From NCBI RefSeq assembly GCF_900172345.1, contig NZ_FWFY01000001.1, forward strand, positions 124,001 through 188,000: DNA of 64,000 nt, read 5' to 3'. The stretch's first letter is position 1. Each line of letters begins with the position of its first letter. This DNA is from Limimaricola soesokkakensis. GTDB lineage: Bacteria; Pseudomonadota; Alphaproteobacteria; Rhodobacterales; Rhodobacteraceae. The notes beneath the pieces are model-generated. The model searched no databases. It had not been told where the DNA came from and was given only the letters and a program-made list of their open reading frames with translations. Made by a program: the position numbers and the translations under genes. This document shows, piece after piece, positions 15,181 to 25,161 of the stretch.

Positions 15181-16688
15181 CCCCGAACCGCAACATCCTC
15201 ATCGTCATGGCCGATCAGCTCAACGGCACGCTGTTTCCCGACGGTCCGGCAGACTGGCTGCACGCGCCCAACCTAAAGAAGCTGGCCGCGCGCTCGACCC
15301 GCTTCGCCAATGCCTATACCGGCAGCCCGCTCTGCGCGCCGGGGCGGGCATCCTTCATGTCGGGCCAGCTGCCGTTCCGCACCGGCGTCTACGACAACGC
15401 CGCCGAGTTTCCCTCGGACATCCCGACATTTGCGCATCACCTGCGCCGCGCCGGCTGGCAGACCTGCCTGTCGGGCAAGATGCATTTCGTCGGCCCCGAC
15501 CAGCTGCACGGCTTCGAGGAGCGGCTCACCACCGACATCTACCCCGCCGATTTCGGCTGGACCCCGGACTGGCGCAAGCCGGGCGAGCGGATCGACTGGT
15601 GGTATCACAACCTCGGATCGGTCACCGGTGCCGGGGTGGCCGAGATCACCAACCAGCTCGAATATGACGACGACGTGGCGCATCAGGCCAAGGCCAAGCT
15701 CTATGATCTCGCGCGTGGCCACGACGCGCGGCCTTGGTGTCTCACCGTGAGCTTCACCCACCCGCACGACCCCTATGTCGCGCGGCGCAAGTACTGGGAC
15801 CTCTACAACGATTGTGACCATCTCGACGCGCCGGGTGAGGCGATCCCCTACGAGCAGATGGATCCGCATTCGAAGCGGCTCTGGGACGCCTGCGACGCGG
15901 ACAGCTTCGAGATCACGCAAGAGCAGGTCCGCCGGGCCCGGCAGGGCTATTTCGCCAATATCAGCTATGTCGACGACAAGCTGGGCGAGCTTCTGCAGGT
16001 GCTTGAGGATACTCGGCAGGAGGCGATCGTGGTCTTCGTCTCGGACCATGGCGACATGCTCGGGGACCGCGGGCTGTGGTTCAAGATGAGCTTCTTCGAG
16101 GGCTCGGCGCGGGTGCCGCTGATGATCACGGCCGCCGGCATGGAGCCTGCTCTCGTCACCGACCCGGTCTCGGCCATCGACGTGACCCCGACGCTGTGCG
16201 ACCTCGCGGGCGTCGACATGTCCGAAGTCACGCCCTGGACCGATGGCGAAAGCCTCGTGCCGCTCGGGCAGGGCGCAAAACGCCAGACGCCCGTTGCGAT
16301 GGAATACGCCGCAGAAGGTTCGATCGCGCCGATGATCGCCCTGCGCGAGGGGCGCTTCAAATACACCGCCTGCCCGGTCGATCCCGAACAGCTCTTCGAT
16401 CTCGAAGCCGATCCGGCCGAGCGATCCAACCTTGCCGCCGATCCCGCCCATGCCGAGACGCTCGAGCGGTTTCGGGCCATGGCCGCAGAGCGCTGGAACC
16501 TCGATCTCGCCGATGCCCAGGTCCGTCAGAGCCAAGCTCGCCGCTGGGTGGTCTACGAGGCGCTGCGCCAGGGCGGCTACTACCCGTGGGACTACCAGCC
16601 GCTGCGCGCCGCTTCCGAGCGATACATGCGCAACCACATGGACCTGAACATTCTCGAGGAGAGCCAGCGCTATCCACGCGGCGAGTGA
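15177..16688 (+). CDS. betC: Choline-sulfatase
   Basis: A 503-residue type I sulfatase that hydrolyses choline-O-sulfate to choline and sulfate. The formylglycine-site motif is CAPGR (Cys53 to Arg57, in [14 protein letters not shown]), which matches CxPxR, and metal-site residues are seen in MADQLNG and [13 protein letters not shown]. The C-terminal region ([23 protein letters not shown]) is typical of BetC rather than arylsulfatases. No signal peptide is visible, so the enzyme is cytoplasmic. Placement between betI and betB lets the cell feed choline-O-sulfate into betaine synthesis. Confidence 0.95.
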   Translation: MTPNRNILIVMADQLNGTLFPDGPADWLHAPNLKKLAARSTRFANAYTGSPLCAPGRASFMSGQLPFRTGVYDNAAEFPSDIPTFAHHLRRAGWQTCLSGKMHFVGPDQLHGFEERLTTDIYPADFGWTPDWRKPGERIDWWYHNLGSVTGAGVAEITNQLEYDDDVAHQAKAKLYDLARGHDARPWCLTVSFTHPHDPYVARRKYWDLYNDCDHLDAPGEAIPYEQMDPHSKRLWDACDADSFEITQEQVRRARQGYFANISYVDDKLGELLQVLEDTRQEAIVVFVSDHGDMLGDRGLWFKMSFFEGSARVPLMITAAGMEPALVTDPVSAIDVTPTLCDLAGVDMSEVTPWTDGESLVPLGQGAKRQTPVAMEYAAEGSIAPMIALREGRFKYTACPVDPEQLFDLEADPAERSNLAADPAHAETLERFRAMAAERWNLDLADAQVRQSQARRWVVYEALRQGGYYPWDYQPLRAASERYMRNHMDLNILEESQRYPRGE

Positions 16689-16722
16689 GCGCTCCCTTAC
16701 ACCCTTCCGAAAGCACGCAGTC

Positions 16723-18180
16723 ATGACCTATCCCACCCAACCCGAGGCCAGCCACTTCATCGACGGCGCCTATGTCGAGGACGACAGCGGCGTGGCCATT
16801 CCCGTGATCTACCCGGCCACCGGGGAGACCATCGCCACGCTGCATTCGGCGACGCCCGCTCTCGTCGATCGGGCGCTGGCGGCAGCCAGGCGGGCGCAAC
16901 CGGCTTGGGCCGCGATGACCGGTACCGAGCGCGGCCGCATCCTGCGCCGCGCCGCCGACATCATGCGCGCCCGCAACCGCGAACTGTCGGAGCTGGAGAC
17001 GAAGGACACCGGTAAGCCGCTACAGGAGACGCTGGTGGCCGACGCCACCTCGGGCGCGGACGCGCTGGAATATTTCGGCGGTCTGGCCGCGACGCTGTCG
17101 GGCGAGCACATCCAGATGGGCGAGGACTTCGTCTATACCCGTCGCGAGGCGCTGGGCGTGGCGGTGGGGATCGGCGCGTGGAACTATCCCACGCAGATCG
17201 CCTGCTGGAAGGCCGCGCCCGCGCTCGCCTGCGGCAACACCATGGTGTTCAAGCCGTCCGAGACCACGCCGCTCTCGGCGCTCAAGGTGGCCGAGATCCT
17301 GATGGAAGCAGGCGCGCCGCCGGGCGTGTTCAACGTGGTGCAGGGCTATGGCGAGGTGGGCGCACAACTCGTTGAGGACGAGCGCGTGGCCAAGGTCTCG
17401 CTCACCGGGTCGGTGCCGACGGGGCGCAAGGTCTACTCGGCCGCCGCTTCAGGCATGAAGTCGGTGACAATGGAGCTTGGGGGCAAGTCGCCGCTCGTCA
17501 TCTTCGACGATGCCAGCCTCGAGGATGCGGTCTCCGCGGCGATCAACGCGAACTTCTACTCGACGGGTCAGGTCTGCTCCAACGGCACCCGCGTCTTCGT
17601 ACAGGACGGCATCCGGGAGGCTTTCCTCAAGCGGCTGAGCGAACGGCTGAAGGGGGTGAAAGCGGGCGATCCGCTCGATGAGGAAACCAATTTCGGGCCG
17701 ATGGTCTCCGAGCGCCAGCGCGAGATCGTCGAGGGGTTTATCGCCAAGGGGAGCGAGGAAGGCGCGCGCCTCGTCGCCGGCGGCGGTCGCCCCGAGGGCG
17801 CCGGCTTCTGGATCGAGCCCACGGTCTTCGCCGATGTGGAGGATGACATGACCATCGCGCGCGAAGAGATCTTCGGCCCGGTCATGTCGGTGTTCGGTTT
17901 CGCGACCGAAGAAGAGGTGCTCGAGCGCGCCAATGCCACGATCTATGGCCTCTCGGCCGGTGTCTTCACCCGCGATCTCGCTCGCGCGCACCGGATGGTG
18001 GCGGGGCTTCAGGCGGGGTCGTGCTGGATCAACACCTATAACCTGACACCGGTCGAGGCGCCCTTCGGCGGCATGAAGATGTCCGGCGTGGGTCGCGAGA
18101 ACGGACAGGTGGCGATCGAGCACTGGAGCCAGCTCAAGACCGTCTACGTGGCGATGGGTGCGGTCGAAGCGCCCTTCTGA
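16723..18180 (+). CDS. betB: Betaine-aldehyde dehydrogenase
   Basis: A 485-residue NAD(P)-dependent aldehyde dehydrogenase making glycine betaine from betaine aldehyde. The catalytic glutamate is in MELGGKSP (Glu251) and the nucleophile in GQVCSNGTR (Cys285); the cofactor segment is [10 protein letters not shown]. The binding region [22 protein letters not shown] includes the tryptophan-rich stretch typical of BetB. It starts 34 bp after betC and is followed by two strong palindromes before betA. Confidence 0.95.
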   Translation: MTYPTQPEASHFIDGAYVEDDSGVAIPVIYPATGETIATLHSATPALVDRALAAARRAQPAWAAMTGTERGRILRRAADIMRARNRELSELETKDTGKPLQETLVADATSGADALEYFGGLAATLSGEHIQMGEDFVYTRREALGVAVGIGAWNYPTQIACWKAAPALACGNTMVFKPSETTPLSALKVAEILMEAGAPPGVFNVVQGYGEVGAQLVEDERVAKVSLTGSVPTGRKVYSAAASGMKSVTMELGGKSPLVIFDDASLEDAVSAAINANFYSTGQVCSNGTRVFVQDGIREAFLKRLSERLKGVKAGDPLDEETNFGPMVSERQREIVEGFIAKGSEEGARLVAGGGRPEGAGFWIEPTVFADVEDDMTIAREEIFGPVMSVFGFATEEEVLERANATIYGLSAGVFTRDLARAHRMVAGLQAGSCWINTYNLTPVEAPFGGMKMSGVGRENGQVAIEHWSQLKTVYVAMGAVEAPF

Positions 18181-18191
18181 GCGGCCGAGAG

Positions 18192-18213
18192 CCGGATTAT
18201 TGCAATAATCCGG
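18192..18213. repeat. 22-bp perfect palindrome between betB and betA
   Basis: CCGGATTATTG is followed at once by its complement, 12 bp after the betB stop codon. It abuts and overlaps by two bases a second hairpin (18212-18239). Its AT-rich centre stands out against the local GC content. Confidence 0.7.
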
Positions 18214-18239
18214 ACCGGACATTTCCAAATGTCCGGTCC
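18212..18239 (+). terminator. Second intercistronic hairpin between betB and betA
   Basis: GGACCGGACATTT pairs with AAATGTCCGGTCC, a 13-bp perfect stem around CC (a four-base loop if one pair opens). It ends 12 bp before betA and contains no T-run, so partial termination, mRNA protection, or control of the betA ribosome site are the likely roles. With 18192-18213 it forms a tandem hairpin pair. Confidence 0.65.
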
Positions 18240-18251
18240 GGCAGGACATGG

Positions 18252-19916
18252 ATGACCAGCATGGAAGCGGATTACGTGATCGTCGGAGCCGGCAGCGCCG
18301 GCTGTACCATGGCCTATCGCCTGTCCGAGGCGGGGCGCAGCGTCATCGTCATCGAGCATGGCGGTACCGATGCCGGGCCGTTCATCCAGATGCCCGGCGC
18401 GCTGAGCTACCCGATGAACATGTCGCGCTACGATTGGGGCTACCGCTCCGAGCCCGAACCTCATTTGGGTGGCCGGCGCCTGGCGACCCCGCGCGGCAAG
18501 GTGATCGGTGGGTCGTCCTCGATCAACGGCATGGTCTATGTGCGTGGCCATGCGCGCGATTTCGATACCTGGTCCGAGATGGGAGCCACGGGCTGGGACT
18601 ACGCCTCGGTCCTTCCCTATTTCAAGCGGATGGAGAACTGGCATGACGGCGGCCATGGGGGTGATCCTGCCCGCCGGGGGCATGACGGACCGCTCCATGT
18701 CACGCGCGGACCGCGCGACAACCCGCTGACCCGCGCCTTCGTCGAGGCCGGCGGGCAGGCGGGCTACCCGCTTACCGACGATTACAACGGCGAGAAGCAG
18801 GAAGGCTTCGGACCCATGGAGGCGACGATCTGGCAGGGGACCCGTTGGTCCGCCGCCAACGCCTATCTGCGCCCTGCGCTCAAGCGCGACAACTGCACGC
18901 TTCTGCGTGGTCTCGCGCATCGCGTGGTGATCGAGGAAGGCCGCGCGACGGGCGTGGAGATCAGTCGCGGATCGAAGATCGAAGTGATCCGGGCGCGTGC
19001 CGAGGTGATCATCGCGGCCTCGTCGATCAACTCACCCAAGCTGCTGATGCTGTCGGGCATCGGCCCGGCCGCGCATCTGTCCGAGCACGGCATCGAGGTC
19101 GTGGCCGATCGCCCGGGCGTCGGCCGTAACCTGCAGGACCATCTTGAGATGTATATCCAGATGGCCGCGACGCAGCCTGTCTCGCTGTTCAGCCACTGGA
19201 ACCTCTGGGGCAAGGGCAAGGTTGGCACGCAATGGATGCTGACGCGCTCGGGTCTCGGCGCCTCGAACCAGTTCGAGAGCGCGGGCTTCATCCGCTCGCG
19301 CGCGGGCGTCGAATATCCCGACATCCAGTATCACTTCCTGCCCATGGCGGTGCGCTACGACGGGCAGGCGGCCGCCGAAGGGCATGGATTTCAGGCCCAT
19401 GTCGGCCCGATGCGTTCGGATTCGCGTGGGCAGGTGACCTTGGCATCCGCCGATCCCGCCGAGGCGCCGAAGATCCTGTTCAACTACATGTCGACCGAGA
19501 AGGACTGGGAGGACTTCAGGATCTGCATCCGCCTGACCCGCGAGATCTTCGGTCAGCGCGCCTTCGCACCCTATCGCGGTCACGAGATCCTGCCGGGGGA
19601 AGATGTCCAGACCGACGAGCAGCTGAACGACGCGATCCGCGAACATGTCGAAAGCGCCTATCACCCCTGCGGCACCTGCCGGATGGGCGCGGCAGAGGAT
19701 GCGAATGCGGTGGTCGACCCCGAATGCCGGGTGATCGGGGTCGAGGGCCTGCGCGTAGCCGACAGTTCGATCTTTCCGCGTATCACGAACGGCAACCTCA
19801 ACGCCCCTTCGATCATGGTGGGAGAAAAGGCATCGGACCACATCCTCGGCCGTAGCCTCGCCGCTTTGGACGAAAAGCCGTGGATCCACCCCGCATGGCG
19901 TGTGGCGCAACGGTGA
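18252..19916 (+). CDS. betA: Choline dehydrogenase
   Basis: A 554-residue GMC-family flavoprotein oxidising choline to betaine aldehyde at the membrane. The FAD-binding motif is [10 protein letters not shown] near the N-terminus, the second GMC signature appears in [16 protein letters not shown], and the active-site histidine is His471 in [10 protein letters not shown] with Asn513 in [11 protein letters not shown]. The ATG at 18252 has AGGA five bases before it; ATG at 18261 (MEADYVIVG) is an alternative. It closes the bet operon and works with betB. Confidence 0.95.
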   Translation: MTSMEADYVIVGAGSAGCTMAYRLSEAGRSVIVIEHGGTDAGPFIQMPGALSYPMNMSRYDWGYRSEPEPHLGGRRLATPRGKVIGGSSSINGMVYVRGHARDFDTWSEMGATGWDYASVLPYFKRMENWHDGGHGGDPARRGHDGPLHVTRGPRDNPLTRAFVEAGGQAGYPLTDDYNGEKQEGFGPMEATIWQGTRWSAANAYLRPALKRDNCTLLRGLAHRVVIEEGRATGVEISRGSKIEVIRARAEVIIAASSINSPKLLMLSGIGPAAHLSEHGIEVVADRPGVGRNLQDHLEMYIQMAATQPVSLFSHWNLWGKGKVGTQWMLTRSGLGASNQFESAGFIRSRAGVEYPDIQYHFLPMAVRYDGQAAAEGHGFQAHVGPMRSDSRGQVTLASADPAEAPKILFNYMSTEKDWEDFRICIRLTREIFGQRAFAPYRGHEILPGEDVQTDEQLNDAIREHVESAYHPCGTCRMGAAEDANAVVDPECRVIGVEGLRVADSSIFPRITNGNLNAPSIMVGEKASDHILGRSLAALDEKPWIHPAWRVAQR

Positions 19917-19997
19917 GTCTCGCCTGAAGTACGAAGATCCTAAATTAAAGTTAACGAAACACTTGCCGGAGGCCTCGAAAGCGCCGAGATCTCCGGT

Positions 19998-20678
19998 ATG
20001 GCCTGTTTCGCGATCCTCGCCCTGCTCGGGCTGTGCTCGATCGAGCCTGCTCCTTCTACCGGTCCTGCGGGACGCGTCGCCGTAATTGACGGCGACACGA
20101 TTGATGTGGGCGACGCGCGGGTGCGGCTGCACGGCGTCGATGCGCCAGAGAACGCGCAGAGCTGCGGCACCGGGACAGGGGCGCAATGGGCTTGCGGTGA
20201 TTGGGTCACGCAGGAAGCCTCGCTGCGCTTTGCAGGCCGCGAGGCGGTCTGCGAGACAGTCGATATAGATCGGTACGAGCGCATCGTCGCGCGCTGCGTG
20301 GTGGATGGCGCCGATATCGGCGAAACGCTGGTCTCAGAGGGACTGGCCCTCGCCTATGTCGAATATTCCGACGCCTATGTGCAAAGCGAGGCCGCCGCGC
20401 GGCAGGCAGGGCGGGGCATCTGGCGCGGTGAGGTCGAAGCGCCATGGGACTGGCGGCGTGCCAAGCGCGAGGGCCAAGCGGCCTCCGTGCCTGCGCAGGA
20501 GCGTGTCGAGGCCGGCGGATGCGCCATTAAGGGCAACGTCTCAAGCCGGGGCCGCATCTACCACATGCCGGGCGATCCGCTTTATGGACGTACCAGGATC
20601 GACACCAGCGCGGGCGAGCGCTGGTTCTGCGACGAGAGCGAGGCCCGCCGCGCAGGCTGGCGTCCTGCTGGAAGCTAA
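19998..20678 (+). CDS. Secreted thermonuclease-like (SNase) protein
   Basis: 226 residues. A hydrophobic N-terminus (ACFAILALLGLC) suggests export. The staphylococcal-nuclease domain runs about 27-150, with VIDGDTIDVGDARVRLHGVDAPE containing the family's Asp and Arg, and DRYERIVARCVVDG carrying the second conserved arginine region. A C-terminal module of about 50 residues with two cysteines (GGCAIKGN and GERWFCDESEARRAGW) is found in other alphaproteobacterial SNase-like proteins. Ca-dependent cleavage of DNA or RNA outside the cytoplasm is likely, but substrate and activity are unproven. Confidence 0.85.
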   Translation: MACFAILALLGLCSIEPAPSTGPAGRVAVIDGDTIDVGDARVRLHGVDAPENAQSCGTGTGAQWACGDWVTQEASLRFAGREAVCETVDIDRYERIVARCVVDGADIGETLVSEGLALAYVEYSDAYVQSEAAARQAGRGIWRGEVEAPWDWRRAKREGQAASVPAQERVEAGGCAIKGNVSSRGRIYHMPGDPLYGRTRIDTSAGERWFCDESEARRAGWRPAGS

Positions 20679-20912
20679 CCGGTCTTGGCCTTAAGCCGGC
20701 TCGCCACTCGTGACTGGAGCCCGATTAGTTTGGAGCAGGAGCGAGAAGCGTTGTCCGGGATGATGCAGGGCAGGGACCATCCGGCCATGCCGCCTCTCAT
20801 CTCGCGCCACTGGGCCGCGGGAATGCGCTGCACGGGATGGCGCGGCGGCGCGTGGCGGGCTATCAGCCGGTCTGCCGCACCCGACGCGGCGCAGCCCGAG
20901 GACTTGACTGAC

Positions 20913-21296
20913 ATGGAAAAGCATCGCGGATTTCCCGGCCGGCTGCCCGGCACCGATTTCCAGTTCACCATCCGCCGCGCCGCCAAGGAGGGTCCGACCA
21001 AGATCATCCGCCGCGAGCGCTTTCGCGACCGCCGTCCGCCCGATCGCCGCGCCGACGAGGGCTTCATGGCTGCGCTTTGGGCGCATTTCGGCGAGGAGCC
21101 TTTCGTGCGTGGCAATCTTGACGCCGGGCGGCTGAGCTGGCTCTTCGGCCGCGAGGTGGTACCCGCCGAGGACCCCTTCGACCCGCAGGATTACGACGCG
21201 CTGCTGCGCATCGACGTGGCGCAGGCGCGGCGCTCCTTTCCGGACGTGTTCGGCGAGAGCGGTGACGAGGACGAGGTCGAAGACGAGGATTGGTAG
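20913..21296 (+). CDS. Conserved hypothetical protein with acidic tail
   Basis: About 127 residues from MEKHRGFPG, with a basic middle (KIIRRERFRDRRPPDRRAD) and a strongly acidic end (SGDEDEVEDEDW). I do not recognise a domain. The frame stays open upstream to an ATG at 20685 (203 residues), but that part is tryptophan/arginine-rich and unlike the rest, so I prefer the shorter form; the start is uncertain and the Shine-Dalgarno match is poor. Long minus-strand ORFs through the region look like shadows. Confidence 0.55.
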   Translation: MEKHRGFPGRLPGTDFQFTIRRAAKEGPTKIIRRERFRDRRPPDRRADEGFMAALWAHFGEEPFVRGNLDAGRLSWLFGREVVPAEDPFDPQDYDALLRIDVAQARRSFPDVFGESGDEDEVEDEDW

Positions 21297-21474
21297 AGGC
21301 CCAGCAAACGGGGCCCCGAAGAAAATCTCCCCACGAGGTGGCGGGTTGTCGCCCATGCCTTGGCTCAGGACCCGAACGCACCCCGAGCCGCGTCGGTCTC
21401 ACTTGCACAGGCCTCTGCGAAGTGGCAGTGACGTCTTCATCTGGGGCACAACCATTCATTTTCGGAGACCAAGA

Positions 21475-21693
21475 ATGGCATCCATGTTCAAACTCTTCGG
21501 CGCGCTCGGCGTCGCCGCTACCCTCGCTGCCTGTGGCGCGACCCCCGGCGAGCGTGCCGCCACCGGTGCGCTGGCTGGCGCTGCCGCTGCCGAACTGACC
21601 GGCGAAGACGCCGTGACCGGCGCGCTGGTCGGCGGTGCGATCGGCGGCATCGCGCCGTGCGTGACCAACCCGAACGCGGCCGGCTGCTACTAA
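21475..21693 (+). CDS. Small glycine-zipper lipoprotein
   Basis: 72 residues. The N-terminus MASMFKLFGALGVAATLAAC is a lipoprotein signal with lipobox TLAAC, and the mature part is rich in small residues with repeated GALAGAAAAE and GALVGGAIGGI glycine-zipper motifs, ending with two cysteines. Such proteins anchor in a membrane; the function is unknown. GGAG lies eight bases before the ATG, and a strong terminator follows at 21739-21770. The longer in-frame ORF from 21262 is unlikely to be translated. Confidence 0.85.
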   Translation: MASMFKLFGALGVAATLAACGATPGERAATGALAGAAAAELTGEDAVTGALVGGAIGGIAPCVTNPNAAGCY

Positions 21694-21738
21694 GCGGACC
21701 GCGCCTTCCGGCCTTGGCCGGGGGCGAATGATCTTCAG

Positions 21739-21770
21739 GGCCGCCGGGGGAAACCTCGGCGGTTCTTTTT
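21739..21770 (+). terminator. Rho-independent terminator of the glycine-zipper lipoprotein gene
   Basis: CCGCCG and CGGCGG form the main stem around an inner GGGGAAACC segment, followed by TTCTTTTT. It is the clearest intrinsic terminator in the window and lies about 45 bp past the stop codon. Confidence 0.85.
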
Positions 21771-21981
21771 CATCTTGGGATCGAGAAAATGCCGGTGGGC
21801 ATTCCGCGCCGCTGATATCTATCACGATGCCGACAAAAGGCTATCTTACCGGCTTCCACGTCCATACGAAGGAAAGCCGAGGCCGCGGCTCGAGCATTCC
21901 GCTTCGAATCGGGTATGGTTCGGGTGAACCGCCATTGCCCCGTAAGAGCCTAGGCAACTGGCTGGTCTTGTCCCAGTGATA
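21771..21981. other. Noncoding gap between terminator and DUF4174 gene
   Basis: No supported gene. Short ORFs occur on both strands without plausible starts. The sequence is less GC-rich than the flanks and may be a decayed or regulatory tract. Confidence 0.4.
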
Positions 21982-22485
21982 CTACCGCGTCTCCAGTACC
22001 TGAGCGCCCGCCCCGCCCACGGGGCGGTTGGCGTCGCGGATCTCCTGCTGGCGCAGCGGCAGCTTGTCGATCGCATGGATCAACTCGCGTCCCGTGAAAG
22101 GGGCGGGCTTGCGTTGCGCGATGCGCCCGTCCTTGCCGATCAGGATCACCGCAAAGCCACGCGGGCGCAGCGCTCGGCGGATCGGGCTGCGCGCCTCGGG
22201 AGCAGTGTCGATCAGGACGATCACGTCGCGCGCCGCCAGTTCGTCGATCCGCTCCGCCAGAAAGCCCATCTGCCGCTCGAACTGCGGATCGCCCGGCCCG
22301 TCGGCGAAGACGATGATGGGGCGGGCGCGAAATTCGAAATCCTCCAGCTCCGCTTCGCCCACCGGGTAGGCCGCGCGCGGCTCTTCCTGCCAGCGCTCCA
22401 GAAGCTCCGGCGCCTCCTGCGCTGCGGCGAGGGGGGCGGCCCAAAGTAGGGCGAGGAGCGCGAGCAGGGAATGAAACTGTGTCAT
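21982..22485 (-). CDS. Exported DUF4174 family protein
   Basis: About 167 residues. The start MTQFHSLLALLALLWAAPLAAAQ at 22485 is a signal peptide; the longer form from 22515 adds a non-hydrophobic lead and is less likely. The body resembles DUF4174, a thioredoxin-like fold seen in secreted proteins: FRARPIIVFADGPGDPQFERQ and GFAVILIGKDGRIAQRKPAPF. The usual CxxC motif is absent, so redox activity is doubtful. No functional partner is evident next to it. Confidence 0.82.
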   Translation of the reverse strand: MTQFHSLLALLALLWAAPLAAAQEAPELLERWQEEPRAAYPVGEAELEDFEFRARPIIVFADGPGDPQFERQMGFLAERIDELAARDVIVLIDTAPEARSPIRRALRPRGFAVILIGKDGRIAQRKPAPFTGRELIHAIDKLPLRQQEIRDANRPVGGAGAQVLETR

Positions 22486-22919
22486 GCTCTCAACATAGGC
22501 GCGAATGTCGCTCACGCGAAGGGTGCTGCGACAAACGGTGCGGGGTGGGGCGCAACGTCTCGTTTCGGGATCGGAAAGAAAGACCGTGTCCCATCGAGAT
22601 TGCCGTACCGCAGGGGGCGCGTACTCGGCCGAGAAGAAGGAAGATCGCCCGCTTCAGCGTTAGGCATGACCCGCTGGTGCACTTTCGACATAGCGGCCAT
22701 AGCACCGAACGTTTCCGTGTGGCGAGCAAGGTTGGCCATGTTGGAACTGGGCTGGCTTGATCAGGGAGGCGGCACCTCCCCATGCAGCACCATGTCCATC
22801 GGTTGGCATCCCCGGTCGGGAGGCAAGACACGCGCCTGCGACCCAGAGGTCCCTTGCGGCGCCCGGCGGGACGCGACATCACAGGGTCCGACGTCACCCG
22901 CCCTTCGGAGCCCTGCGAG
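22486..22919. other. 434-bp region without a supported gene
   Basis: Several short ORFs cross this stretch on both strands, but none has a convincing ribosome site or family pattern, and frames with wording such as HDPLVHFRHSGHS look like noncoding sequence or degraded remnants. The GNAT gene could be extended upstream into it to 22782, but that segment lacks the family N-terminus. Confidence 0.5.
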
Positions 22920-23390
22920 ATGATCCGCCCCGCCACGCCAGACGATGCGCCCGCCCTTTCCGCCATCTGGAATCGGGTGATCCGCGAAACCACTTCGATC
23001 TTCAACGCGACCGAGCGCAGCGAGGCCGAGATCGCCGAAATTACCCTGTCCGGCGATCCCTTCTTCGTCTGGGACGAGAGTGGGGTGAAAGGCATGGCCC
23101 GCTGGTTTCCGTTTCGCGGCACGGACGGCTACCGTCATACCGTCGAGCACACGATCCTGCTCGCCCCGGGCCTGCAGGGGCGCGGCGTCGGTCAGGCGAT
23201 GATGCAGCGGCTGTTCGAGACCGCCCGGGAGGCGGACAAGCATGTCATGGTGGCCTGCGTCACGGCGGAAAACACGGCCGGCATCGCCTTCCACGAACGC
23301 ATGGGCTTCGTGCGCACCGGCACCATGCCCGAGGTAGGGCGCAAGTTCGGCCGCTGGCTCGATCTAGCGATCCTGCAAAAACGACTCTGA
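22920..23390 (+). CDS. GNAT family N-acetyltransferase
   Basis: 156 residues from MIRPATPDDAPALSAIWNRVI, the usual start of phosphinothricin-acetyltransferase-like GNATs. The acetyl-CoA loop is seen in LAPGLQGRGVGQAMMQRL (Q/R-x-x-G-x-G pattern) and the conserved ENTAGIAFHERMGFVRTG near the end. It acetylates an unknown small amine. It lies before the J-domain gene with a short gap. The substrate cannot be told from the sequence. Confidence 0.9.
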   Translation: MIRPATPDDAPALSAIWNRVIRETTSIFNATERSEAEIAEITLSGDPFFVWDESGVKGMARWFPFRGTDGYRHTVEHTILLAPGLQGRGVGQAMMQRLFETAREADKHVMVACVTAENTAGIAFHERMGFVRTGTMPEVGRKFGRWLDLAILQKRL

Positions 23391-23421
23391 CAATGCCGCA
23401 ACGCGGCGCTAAGGTGGCCTA

Positions 23422-24138
23422 ATGTCGATCTGGACCCGCATAGCCGAGATCATCGCCGCGTTGAGGCAGGGCGAGAGCCTCGCCTCGATCTTCGACCGGC
23501 TGCGCACGCCACCCGAACGCTCGGTGGCCTTTGCCATCGCGGTGATCGCTCTGGGCGCGAAGATGGCCAAAGCCGACGGTCAGGTGACTCGCGGCGAGGT
23601 CGCGGCTTTCCGCGAGGTCTTTACGATCCCCCCCGAGGAGGAAGCCAATGCCGCGCGGGTGTTCAACATGGCGCGCACCGACGTGGCGGGATTCGAGGAT
23701 TACGCCCGCAAGATCGCCGCGATGTTCGGGGGCGAGAAGGGGCCGCTTTGCGACCTGATGGAGGGACTGTTCCACATCGCGCTCGCGGATGGTGACTACC
23801 ACCCGGCGGAGAACGCCTTCCTCAAACGCGTCGCCGAGATCTTCGAGATCGATGCGCGGGCCTTCGCGCGGCTGCGCGCGCGATTCGTGCCGGATTGCGA
23901 GCCCGATCCGTGGGACGTTCTCGGCGTGACGCCCGACGAAGGGCGCGACGCCGCCCGCAGCGCCTGGCGGGCCATCGTGCGCGAGACCCATCCCGACCGG
24001 CTCGCCGCGCGGGGCTTGCCAGAGGAGGCGATGAAGCTGGCCGAAAGCCGGCTGATCGCCGCCAACCGCGCTTGGGAACGGATCGAGGCGGGGCAGGGCC
24101 ATGCCATGGCGCCGGGCGGCGAGGGGAACCGCGCCTGA
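23422..24138 (+). CDS. TerB-like/J-domain co-chaperone (DjlA-like)
   Basis: 238 residues. The N-terminal two thirds (about 30-145) resemble the TerB/DjlA helical metal-binding domain, with AKADGQVTRGEVAAFREVF and LADGDYHPAENAFLKRV carrying acidic repeats. The last 65 residues form a J domain with the HPD motif in RETHPDRLAARG, which should stimulate DnaK ATPase. No membrane helix is visible, unlike E. coli DjlA. Its stop codon overlaps the next gene's start (TGATG), so the pair is translationally coupled. Confidence 0.88.
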   Translation: MSIWTRIAEIIAALRQGESLASIFDRLRTPPERSVAFAIAVIALGAKMAKADGQVTRGEVAAFREVFTIPPEEEANAARVFNMARTDVAGFEDYARKIAAMFGGEKGPLCDLMEGLFHIALADGDYHPAENAFLKRVAEIFEIDARAFARLRARFVPDCEPDPWDVLGVTPDEGRDAARSAWRAIVRETHPDRLAARGLPEEAMKLAESRLIAANRAWERIEAGQGHAMAPGGEGNRA

Positions 24139-25151
24139 TGCGATTGGCGACGTGGAACGTCGCCTGGTTCGACCGGCTGTTCGATGATGCGGGCGTGATG
24201 CTGCATGACGAGGGCGACTCGGCCCGTCACGGCATCACCCGGGCGCAGCAACTCGACGGAATCGCCGTCGTGATGCAGGCGCTCGATGCCGATGGGATCG
24301 TGGTGGTCGAGGCTCCCGATACAGGCGGCAAGCGCAGCGGCGTCCGTGCCCTCGAAGGATTTGCGGCCAGGGCGGGGCTCAGGGCGCGGGAAGCGCTAAT
24401 CGGCTTTCACAGCCATACCCAGCAGGAGATCGCCTTTCTCCACGATCCCGAACGCATTCGGGCCCGTCACGATCCCCGGGAGAGTGCCCGCGCGCCGCGC
24501 TTCGACCTCAAGGCAGGCCATGCCGAAACGCGGATCAGCTGGTCGAAACCGCCGCTCGAGTTGGCGATCGAGGCCGAGGGCGTCGCGCTACGCCTTATCG
24601 GGGTACATGCCAAGTCCAAGGCCCCCCATGGCGCGCAGAACCCCGGCGACCTGCGGCGCATCGCCATCGAAAACCGCCGCAAGCAACTCGCCCAATGCGG
24701 CTGGTTGAGGGCGCGCGTCGAAGATCACCTCGAGGCGGGCGACAGCCTCGTGGTGATGGGGGATTTCAATGACGGTCCCGGTCTCGATGCGCAAGAGCGG
24801 CTATTCGGACGCTCCGGGGTCGAGATCGTGCTGGGGGAGGGCGAACCACCCGAGCGGCGGCTCCACGATCCGCATGCCCAGCTGGCCCTGTCGCAGCCCA
24901 TCGCGGCGCAGCCCGCCACCGCACGTTTCGCCGTGCCGCCCGACTGGCGCATCCTCTCGGCGCTTCTCGACTACGCGATGGTGTCACCCGACCTGATGGG
25001 CTGGGCGCCGCGCTGGCGCATATGGCACCCTTTCGACGACCCGGCGATCTATGCCGATACCGAATTGCGTGAGGCGCTGCTCGCGGCCTCGGACCATTTT
25101 CCCGTCACGCTCGACCTCGATCCGACTGGAAACACCCCGGCCGCCGACTAG
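24138..25151 (+). CDS. Endonuclease/exonuclease/phosphatase (EEP) family protein
   Basis: 337 residues from MRLATWNVAWFDRLF, the usual first strand of the EEP fold. Family catalytic patches are VVVEAPD near the start, VVMGDFNDGPG in the middle (Asp and Asn of the GDFN motif) and AASDHFPV at the end. The fold includes nucleases, sphingomyelinases and inositol phosphatases; I cannot tell the substrate. No signal peptide is visible. It overlaps the J-domain gene by one base. Confidence 0.88.
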   Translation: MRLATWNVAWFDRLFDDAGVMLHDEGDSARHGITRAQQLDGIAVVMQALDADGIVVVEAPDTGGKRSGVRALEGFAARAGLRAREALIGFHSHTQQEIAFLHDPERIRARHDPRESARAPRFDLKAGHAETRISWSKPPLELAIEAEGVALRLIGVHAKSKAPHGAQNPGDLRRIAIENRRKQLAQCGWLRARVEDHLEAGDSLVVMGDFNDGPGLDAQERLFGRSGVEIVLGEGEPPERRLHDPHAQLALSQPIAAQPATARFAVPPDWRILSALLDYAMVSPDLMGWAPRWRIWHPFDDPAIYADTELREALLAASDHFPVTLDLDPTGNTPAAD

Positions 25152-25161
25152 CTTCAGCGAC

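Noticed and set aside
19941-19954. Possible CtrA site (two TTAA blocks)
   Set aside because: The TTAA blocks are only two bases apart instead of seven, so they do not match TTAA-N7-TTAA.
20691-21356. 221-residue minus-strand ORF
   Set aside because: No start context or domain; overlaps the plus-strand protein with the more protein-like acidic tail.
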